This document shows, in pieces, positions 54,555-61,255 of a stretch of 64,000 bases of DNA. Source of the DNA: Rhodococcoides fascians NBRC 12155 = LMG 3623 (lineage in GTDB: Bacteria; Actinomycetota; Actinomycetes; Mycobacteriales; Mycobacteriaceae); contig NZ_BCWW01000009.1 in the NCBI RefSeq assembly GCF_001894785.1, positions 62,001 to 126,000 on the forward strand, in the 5' to 3' direction. The position numbers and the translations under genes are program-made. Position 1 is the stretch's first letter; every line of letters starts with the position of its first letter. The notes beneath the pieces were generated by a model, which was not told the DNA's origin, searched no databases, and saw nothing but the letters and a program-made list of their open reading frames with translations.

Positions 54555-57125
54555 ATGACTGACACGACAATCGATGTATCTGTAGTACCCGAGCGGTCGG
54601 GTCGCTCGGGATTTGCGGGCAGCGTCAATCCCGAGTTGTACCGACTGCTGACTGCGCTGAATCTCGATCGCGAGTACGTCCGCGGCGACGGCACCGTGCT
54701 GTTCGATTCTGCGGGCCGTCGGTATCTGGACTTCGCGGGTGCCTACGGGGCGCTGCCGTTCGGGCACGGGCCGACGCCCATCTGGCAGGCCATCAACGAT
54801 GTTCGGTGCAGCGGCGAGCCCATCTTCGTGCAGCCCTCGGTGCTCACCGCCGCAGGTGAACTGGCCGATCGTCTGGGGAGAATCGCACCCGAGGGATTGA
54901 CGCGTACGACGTTCGTCAACAGTGGCACCGAAGCGACCGAGGTGGCGCTGAAGATCGCGCGGGCCCATACCGGCCGCCTCGGGGTGCTGACGACCGGGAA
55001 CAGTTTTCACGGCAAGACGCTGGGGGCGCTGTCGGCGACAGGAAATATCAAGTACCAGAGTGGATTCGGGGCCCCGGTATCGGGATTCGACCACATCGCG
55101 TTCGGCGATGCAGAGGCACTCGACGCGGCTCTGGCGGCTGCGCCGGATCACTATGCGGTGTTCCTCGTCGAGCCGATTCAGGGTGAGGGCGGCGTGGTGT
55201 GCCCGCCCGACGGTTACTTGCGGCAGGTCCAGGAGATCTGCAACCGCCACGGTGTGTTGCTCGCGCTCGACGAGGTGCAGACGGGACTCGGCCGGACCGG
55301 CCGGATGTTCGCAGCCGAGCACGAGGGCGTGGTTCCCGACATTCTGACTCTCGCGAAAGCGCTCGGCGGCGGGATCGTGCCGGTGGGCGCGGTGCTGTGC
55401 CGCCCGGAGCTGGTGGGGGAGAGTTTCGCGCTTCGCCACACGTCGACGTTCGCGGGCAACGCGTTGGCCGCACGGGTCGGCCTGGCCGTGCTCGAGGAGT
55501 TGACCCGAGACGACTGCGCGGTGGTCACCGGAGCTGCCGCGCTCGGACGACAGCTGAAGAACGATCTGGCCGGCCTGGCCGAGAAGTACCCCTCAGTGGT
55601 CACCGAGGTACGTGGTCGCGGATTACTGCTGGGCATCGAACTCACCGCGGATGTGAACTTCGTCGGACGGCAGTCGCTGCTCGGTTCGATCGCGGATCAG
55701 CACAACCTGTCCGCGGTGATCTGCTCGTATCTGCTCAACGTCGAGGGCATTCGCGTGGCTCCGACTCTGTTCGGCAACAGGGTGATTCGTATCGAACCAC
55801 CGTTGACGGTCTCGTCGTCGGCATGCTCGCGTCTGGTCGCTGCCCTCGATCGCGCGCTCGGCTACGCGGCCGAAGGGGACATGGACGGATTGTTCGGACA
55901 TCTGCTCGGGCGTCCGACTGTCGCCACTCCCGCGGCGCTCACGGCATTGCGTCCTGGCCGTACTCCCGACATCGCGGTACGGCCGGGCGATCGACGCTTT
56001 GCCTTCATCGCCCATCCTCTCGATCTCGGCTTCTTCGCTGCGTTCGATCCTGCGCTCGAGGTGTTCGACAATGCCGAGAGACAGGACTTGCTGGAGCGAT
56101 TCGCCGCGTCGACGTCCGAGCTCGATCCGGCCTCGTTCGTCATCGGCAGCGGGCGGGTGTCCGGATTCGGAGACGCAACTGCGCACGGCGACCTGATCGG
56201 GCTGCCGTACACCTCCCAGCAGTTGCTGCAGCTGCCGACCGATCGTGCGCTGGCAGTGGTGGGCGGAGCCGTCGAACTCGCGATCTCGCGCGGGGCGACC
56301 GTGGTCGGACTCGGCGGGTATTCGTCGGTAATCACCGGAAACGGGCTGGGTCTCGGTGCGACATCTCGGCCGATCACGACGGGCAACACCTTCACCGCGG
56401 CCGCGAGTCTGCGGGCCGTCCGACGTGTATGCCAGGAAAGGGGTATCGATGTCGCTCGCGCTCGGGTGACGATTCTCGGTGCGGGTGGGGCGATCGGACG
56501 GACCATCGGCAAGCAATTGGCCGGTGAGGTCGGCAGTATCGCGTTGGTGGGCAGGCGCGGCGAGAACTCGGTGATCGCGCCGAAGTTGTGGGCTGCGGCG
56601 CAGGAGATGGTGGCGAGTGCCGGTGCGGGTTCGGGTGACCTGGCGGTGGCTGCCGCCGAGGTCGACGGCGATCTCGACGATCTGATCCGTTCGCGTCACA
56701 TCGAATTCTTCACCGATCCTGTTGCTGCTGTGCGGGATTCGTTGATCGTCATCGCGGCGACGTCGGCTCCGCAGTCGTTGATCGATCCGACGGACCTGAT
56801 GCAGGGTGCCATCGTCTGCGACGTGGCGCAGCCACCGAACATCGGCCGGGACGTCCGCGGTGAACGGCCGGACGTGACGGTGTTCGACGGCGGGATCGTG
56901 CGGGTGCCGTCGGGCTCGGATTTCGGTTTGACGTACGGGTTGGCTCCGGGGCTGACGTACGCGTGCATGGCCGAGACGATGCTCATCGCGTTGTCGGGCG
57001 AATTCGCGCTCCGCAGCATCGGGACCACTCTGGACGGTGAGAATGTCGAACGGTTGGGTGCGCTGGCCGACGTTCACGGCTTCACGCTCGCCGAGGCCAC
57101 CCGGTGGCGTCAGGACGCTCACTAG
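54555..57125 (+). CDS. Class III aminotransferase fused to acyl-ACP reductase-like domain
   Basis: 856-aa two-domain enzyme. Residues about 25-440 are a class III aminotransferase: FVNSGTEATEVALKIARA, LDEVQTGLGRTG, and the PLP lysine (about 268) in TLAKALGGG. Residues about 480-850 resemble cyanobacterial acyl-ACP reductase: GLGGYSSVITGNG, TTGNTFTA, the Rossmann loop ILGAGGAIG (about 642), and ACMAETMLI, whose Cys (about 804) aligns with the catalytic Cys294 of the PCC 7942 enzyme as I remember it. Together they could turn an acyl-ACP into an aldehyde and then a terminal amine. ATG 54546 is an alternative start. The stop overlaps the convergent GNAT gene by 4 nt. Confidence 0.85.
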   Translation: MTDTTIDVSVVPERSGRSGFAGSVNPELYRLLTALNLDREYVRGDGTVLFDSAGRRYLDFAGAYGALPFGHGPTPIWQAINDVRCSGEPIFVQPSVLTAAGELADRLGRIAPEGLTRTTFVNSGTEATEVALKIARAHTGRLGVLTTGNSFHGKTLGALSATGNIKYQSGFGAPVSGFDHIAFGDAEALDAALAAAPDHYAVFLVEPIQGEGGVVCPPDGYLRQVQEICNRHGVLLALDEVQTGLGRTGRMFAAEHEGVVPDILTLAKALGGGIVPVGAVLCRPELVGESFALRHTSTFAGNALAARVGLAVLEELTRDDCAVVTGAAALGRQLKNDLAGLAEKYPSVVTEVRGRGLLLGIELTADVNFVGRQSLLGSIADQHNLSAVICSYLLNVEGIRVAPTLFGNRVIRIEPPLTVSSSACSRLVAALDRALGYAAEGDMDGLFGHLLGRPTVATPAALTALRPGRTPDIAVRPGDRRFAFIAHPLDLGFFAAFDPALEVFDNAERQDLLERFAASTSELDPASFVIGSGRVSGFGDATAHGDLIGLPYTSQQLLQLPTDRALAVVGGAVELAISRGATVVGLGGYSSVITGNGLGLGATSRPITTGNTFTAAASLRAVRRVCQERGIDVARARVTILGAGGAIGRTIGKQLAGEVGSIALVGRRGENSVIAPKLWAAAQEMVASAGAGSGDLAVAAAEVDGDLDDLIRSRHIEFFTDPVAAVRDSLIVIAATSAPQSLIDPTDLMQGAIVCDVAQPPNIGRDVRGERPDVTVFDGGIVRVPSGSDFGLTYGLAPGLTYACMAETMLIALSGEFALRSIGTTLDGENVERLGALADVHGFTLAEATRWRQDAH

Positions 57126-57736
57126 GTGACCGGGGCCGGAGGTCGCGAGAGCAGGTGGACCTCCGGTCCCGCCGCGCCGATGCGGGCGGTTCCCCATGGC
57201 ACAAAGCCCATCGCCGTCCAGAATCCGAGGTTGCCCTCCTTGCAGATTCCGTACAGAGGTCGGCCCTCGCGATCGGTGCGCGCCTGCACGTGGGCCGACA
57301 GCGCAGCACCGACCCCGGATCGGTGCGTGGACGGTTCTACGCCGAGATAGACCCACAGCACAGCGTCGGGGGCGGGGGAGTTCTCGGTCAGGAGCCGATC
57401 CATCTCGATGCCGGCCCGGGTGCCGGAACCCATGGCCCACAACAGATGTGGACCGGACACCAGCTGTCGCCACCGCGGTGTCGCGGGCGCGTCGTGTGGA
57501 TGCCACAGTGACACTCCGACGATGCGGCCGTTCTCGACGGCGAGGTCGGCCCCACCTGCGGGAATGTAGCGGTGGCGGATCAGTGCGGCCATCATGCGCC
57601 GCTGTTTGCTCGGGCGGCTGGACGCGTCCGGGAAGAAGTATTCACTGACCGGGTCGTCGTCCTGGAAGGCGCGTGCCATCATCGCGGACATTTCGGCGAT
57701 GTCTGCTGTGGTGGCCGTTCGGATCTCAATGGGCAC
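57122..57736 (-). CDS. GNAT family N-acetyltransferase
   Basis: 204-aa acetyltransferase. The N-terminal IRTATTADIAEMSAMMARAF and the acetyl-CoA-binding region WVYLGVEPSTHRSGVGAALSAHV (R/QxxGxG/A-like HRSGVG) near residue 140 are visible, followed by NLGFWTAMGF. It probably acetylates or acylates an amine. It overlaps the MMPL gene by 11 nt and is the last gene of the PKS operon, so the amine made by the cluster is a reasonable substrate, by inference. Confidence 0.85.
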   Translation of the reverse strand: MPIEIRTATTADIAEMSAMMARAFQDDDPVSEYFFPDASSRPSKQRRMMAALIRHRYIPAGGADLAVENGRIVGVSLWHPHDAPATPRWRQLVSGPHLLWAMGSGTRAGIEMDRLLTENSPAPDAVLWVYLGVEPSTHRSGVGAALSAHVQARTDREGRPLYGICKEGNLGFWTAMGFVPWGTARIGAAGPEVHLLSRPPAPVT

Positions 57737-59882
57737 GGCTGGTCTCCTCTGCGGGCGAGTGCGGACGTGGTGTGGCCTGCGGTCGCTCAGGGGTGGGGCG
57801 CAGCCACCAGTTGGCGTTGCCCATCGACGCGACGAGCGCGGGCACCAGCATCATGCGCACGATAGTGGCGTCGATGACGAGACCGACGATGATGCCGATA
57901 CCCACGAGCCGCATCATGGTGAGTTCGGACAGCGAGAAGAATGCGGTGACGGTGATGAGCAGTAGCGCGGCGGCCGTGACGACGCGTCCGGTGTGGGCGG
58001 CACCGATGCGGACGGCGTCCCGGGTGGTGGCTCCTGAATCGTGTGCTTCGACGATGCGGGAGAGCAGGAAGATCTCGTAGTCGGTCGACAGGCCGAACAC
58101 CACGGCCATGATGAGGATGCTCATCGTCGACTGCAACGGCCCCGGGGTGACGCCGATCCACTCGGCACCGTGGCCGTCGACGAAGATCCAGGTGAGCACT
58201 CCGAAGGTGGCACCGAGGCTTATCGATGCCATCGCAATTGCCTTGACGCTGAGCACGATCGAGCGGAACGCCACCGTCGTCATCACGAACGTGGCGAGAA
58301 CCATGATGGTCAGCATCCACGGAAGCGTCGCGTAGATGGCGTCCATGCCGTCCTGGCTCTGCGCGGTGCCGCCGCCCACGCGGAGTGTCGTCCCGGTCGG
58401 GGCCGGGATCGACCGGATGGAGTCCAGTGTCTCCAGGGCACCTGCCGTGCGATCGGGTGAGCTCATGATGGCGTCGACGACGGTCAGGTTGTCCACGGTT
58501 CCGCCGGGGACTGCTGCAACGACACCGAGCGACCCGTCGACCGCTCTGGTCACTTCGGCGACCGCTGCGGGACTCGGTGGGGAGTCGGTGTCGGATTCGA
58601 CGAGGACGGTGACACCGGTGTTCGCGAGCGGGAATTCGGTGAACAGCTTCTCGGTGGCGATTTTCGCGGACGCGTCGGAGGGGAGGCCCGTGTGGTCGAG
58701 ATCGCCCAACCGGGCACCGAGAATCGGCGCACTGAGCAGTGCAAGTATCGCGACAATGGCTACGACGACGAGGACCGGCCTGCGGATGACGCGGTCTGCG
58801 ACCGTGCCCCAGAACCGTTGGGCGCGGGCGTCGCCTCGGTCGATCGCGCCTGTGCGCCAACTCCACGAGTCGATACGGTGTCCGAGGATCGCGAGCGCTG
58901 CGGGCAGCGCGGTCAGTGAGATGACGGCAGCAACGGCCACCGCGGCCATGCCGCCGAAGCCCAGAGATCGAATCATCGACTGCGGGAAGATCAGCATGCC
59001 CACGAACCCACATACGAGCAACAGGGCCGAGAACGCCACGGTGCGGCCCGCGGTGAACATCGTGCGGCGCACCGCATCTGCCGGGTCTCGGCCGTCGCGT
59101 AGTTCCTCGCGGAAACGCGTGATGACGAACAGGCTGTAGTCGACGGCCATCCCGAGTCCGACGAGCGAGGCGATATTGGTGGCGAACACCGATACTTCGG
59201 TGACCTCGTTCAGTGCACGCAGTACGGCGAGCGACGCCACGACGCTCATGCCGCCGATGACCAACGGCGTTGCAGCAGCGACGAGTCCGCCGAAGATCAA
59301 CAGCAGCAGGACGAGCAGAATCGGGAACGTGATGGTCTCGGCCCGCACCAGATCCGCTCGCGCCTGCTCGTTGTAGGCGTCGGCGATGGCCGAGAAGCCG
59401 CCGAACTGCACGGTCGCGCCGTCGATCGTCAACTCCGCGCGCAGGTCCCGGTAGGTCTTGACGCGTCGGTCCTCGTCGCCGGTCAGCGTCAGGACCGCGA
59501 GTGCGGACCGGCCGTCGAACGATCGCAGACCCGACGCGAACGCGTCGGGCACGGTCCAGTAGGTGATGGGAGTGCGGGCGAGCAGTCCGTCGTCGATGTC
59601 GTCGAGGCGACCGAGAACGGTGTCGCCGATGTCGTCGATCGAGCGTCCGTCCGTCGGGGTGTAGACCACCGCGACGTCGGGAACCTTTCGGCCGAAACGC
59701 GATTCGACCAACGCGTCTACTTCGGCCGATTCACTGGCCGGGTCGGTGTACCCGCCCAGGCTCAGTTCGTCGACGACACCGATGCCCCACGCACCCGCGG
59801 CCAGCACGAGCGCGACCACGGTGACCAGTACCCACCGCGCACGTTCGACGACGAAGTCGACCGGGCCGGTGCCGGTGGTCAC
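57726..59882 (-). CDS. MMPL/RND family exporter of the PKS cluster
   Basis: 718-aa transporter with twelve predicted helices in two six-helix halves and two large external loops (about 40-185 and 380-515). The conserved GLGMAVDYSLFVITRFREEL near 245 and VFGLSTDYEIFLLSRIVEAH near 595 carry the Asp-Tyr proton-relay pairs. GTG 59882 overlaps the synthase stop as GTGA; the longer open frame to 60695 is a shadow. It should export the lipid or polyketide product of the adjacent genes. Confidence 0.9.
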   Translation of the reverse strand: MTTGTGPVDFVVERARWVLVTVVALVLAAGAWGIGVVDELSLGGYTDPASESAEVDALVESRFGRKVPDVAVVYTPTDGRSIDDIGDTVLGRLDDIDDGLLARTPITYWTVPDAFASGLRSFDGRSALAVLTLTGDEDRRVKTYRDLRAELTIDGATVQFGGFSAIADAYNEQARADLVRAETITFPILLVLLLLIFGGLVAAATPLVIGGMSVVASLAVLRALNEVTEVSVFATNIASLVGLGMAVDYSLFVITRFREELRDGRDPADAVRRTMFTAGRTVAFSALLLVCGFVGMLIFPQSMIRSLGFGGMAAVAVAAVISLTALPAALAILGHRIDSWSWRTGAIDRGDARAQRFWGTVADRVIRRPVLVVVAIVAILALLSAPILGARLGDLDHTGLPSDASAKIATEKLFTEFPLANTGVTVLVESDTDSPPSPAAVAEVTRAVDGSLGVVAAVPGGTVDNLTVVDAIMSSPDRTAGALETLDSIRSIPAPTGTTLRVGGGTAQSQDGMDAIYATLPWMLTIMVLATFVMTTVAFRSIVLSVKAIAMASISLGATFGVLTWIFVDGHGAEWIGVTPGPLQSTMSILIMAVVFGLSTDYEIFLLSRIVEAHDSGATTRDAVRIGAAHTGRVVTAAALLLITVTAFFSLSELTMMRLVGIGIIVGLVIDATIVRMMLVPALVASMGNANWWLRPTPERPQATPRPHSPAEETSRAH

Positions 59883-61255
59883 GACGCACCCGGGGCGCCG
59901 ACGCCGTCGACGAAGGACGCCAGTGCGGTCAACGCGGCGTCGATCTGTGCGTGCGTGTGTTCGCTCGAGAGGAAGAACCGGAGCCGTTCCTGGCCCACCG
60001 GTACCGAGGGATAGGTGATGGCGTTGACGTTGATGCCCTGGTGCAACAGTGCGACGCAGGCCAGTACGGTTCGTTGGGTGTCGCCGATGACGATCGGCAG
60101 AATGGACGTGCCCTCGGCGGTCCCGGTGTCGAACCCGTGAGAGCGTGCGCGGGTGAACGCATAGCGGCCGTTCTCGCGCAGGCGTTCGACACGGTGCGGT
60201 TCGGCGGTGAGCACGTTCAGCGCCATATTCGCCGCTGCCACTGCGGACGGCGCGGGTCCGGCGGTGAACATGCTCAATCCCGGTGCGGAGTACTTGAATC
60301 CGCGGATCAGCTCGCGGGAGCCGGCCAGGAACCCGCCGACGCTGCCGAGGGCCTTGGACATGGTTCCCATCCACACGTCGACGGCGTCGCCGGGCAGGTC
60401 GTAGAGTTCGCGGATGCCGAGGCCGCGCTGACCCAGTACGCCGAACGCGTGTGCTTCGTCGACCATCACGGCGCAGTCGTAACGCCGGGCCACGGCGATC
60501 AACTCGGGGAGTAGGGCGACGTCGCCGTCCATGCTGTAGTGGCTTTCGAGAATCACCATTGCGCGTGCGAAACTGCCGCGCGACATCTTCAGTATCGCCT
60601 CGAGCGCATCGGGGTCGTTGTGACGGAACAACACTCGTCGACACCCTGCCCATTCGGTTCCCGAGACGATGCTGCTGTGGACCAGGGTGTCGCACACTGC
60701 CAGGTCACCTTTGCCCAGCAGATAGCCGACCGCGGCGGCGTTGGTGAGGTACCCGCTTGCGGTGATCACCGTGTCGTCGACGTCGTAGGTGCGGGCGAGC
60801 GCCGACTCGAACTCCTCGTAGAGCGGAATCTGACCGCTCACGATGCGGCTGCCGGACACCGAGGTTCCGTAACGATCGATCGCGTCCTTGGCTGCGTCCA
60901 TCACGCGCCGGTCCGAGCTCAGGCCCAGGTAGTTGAAGCTGCCGAAATTGATCATGTCGCAGTCGAGCTGTCGGATGGTTGCTCCGGCCGTGCCGTCGTG
61001 CGGCAGGTACAGCGGGTTGGGCACACCGAGTTCCGCGAACATCCGGTCGACTCCGTCGAATTGCGCGGTGGTCGCCGCGACGTCGGGATGGTCGGCCAGA
61101 GACCCGCTTCGCTGCCCCTTACCGTGCCCGGCGACGGCAGGTTCGGCGGCTGTGGGTCCACGGCCGATCGACTCGGGGCCGGTGTCCACGTTCACCGTGG
61201 AGTACCCGCCGCGGGCGAGCAGCCTGCGAGCGATCTCTCGTGAATCGACGCTCAT
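59879..61255 (-). CDS. Alpha-oxoamine synthase (KAPA-synthase-like)
   Basis: 458-aa PLP enzyme of the AONS family, which condenses an acyl thioester with an amino acid and releases CO2 to give an alpha-amino ketone. An extra N-terminal segment of about 65 residues precedes the core. The core shows FGSFNYLGLSSDRRV, SGSRIVSG, HYSMDGD, VDEAHAFGVLG (Asp266) and the PLP lysine Lys301 in TMSKALGS. The ATG overlaps the PKS stop as ATGA. Because the PKS ends in an ACP without thioesterase, I infer that this enzyme off-loads the chain. It could in principle be biotin-related KAPA synthase, but the context argues against that. Confidence 0.9.
   Translation of the reverse strand: MSVDSREIARRLLARGGYSTVNVDTGPESIGRGPTAAEPAVAGHGKGQRSGSLADHPDVAATTAQFDGVDRMFAELGVPNPLYLPHDGTAGATIRQLDCDMINFGSFNYLGLSSDRRVMDAAKDAIDRYGTSVSGSRIVSGQIPLYEEFESALARTYDVDDTVITASGYLTNAAAVGYLLGKGDLAVCDTLVHSSIVSGTEWAGCRRVLFRHNDPDALEAILKMSRGSFARAMVILESHYSMDGDVALLPELIAVARRYDCAVMVDEAHAFGVLGQRGLGIRELYDLPGDAVDVWMGTMSKALGSVGGFLAGSRELIRGFKYSAPGLSMFTAGPAPSAVAAANMALNVLTAEPHRVERLRENGRYAFTRARSHGFDTGTAEGTSILPIVIGDTQRTVLACVALLHQGINVNAITYPSVPVGQERLRFFLSSEHTHAQIDAALTALASFVDGVGAPGAS

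Noticed and set aside
55623..57506. 627-codon open frame on the minus strand
   Set aside because: It lies wholly antisense to the transaminase-reductase gene and is Arg/His-rich with no recognisable domain; long antisense frames are expected at this GC content.
59879..61255. AONS-family gene considered as biotin synthesis bioF
   Set aside because: No biotin genes are adjacent and it is translationally coupled to a PKS. The family alone cannot exclude it, so the call stays generic.
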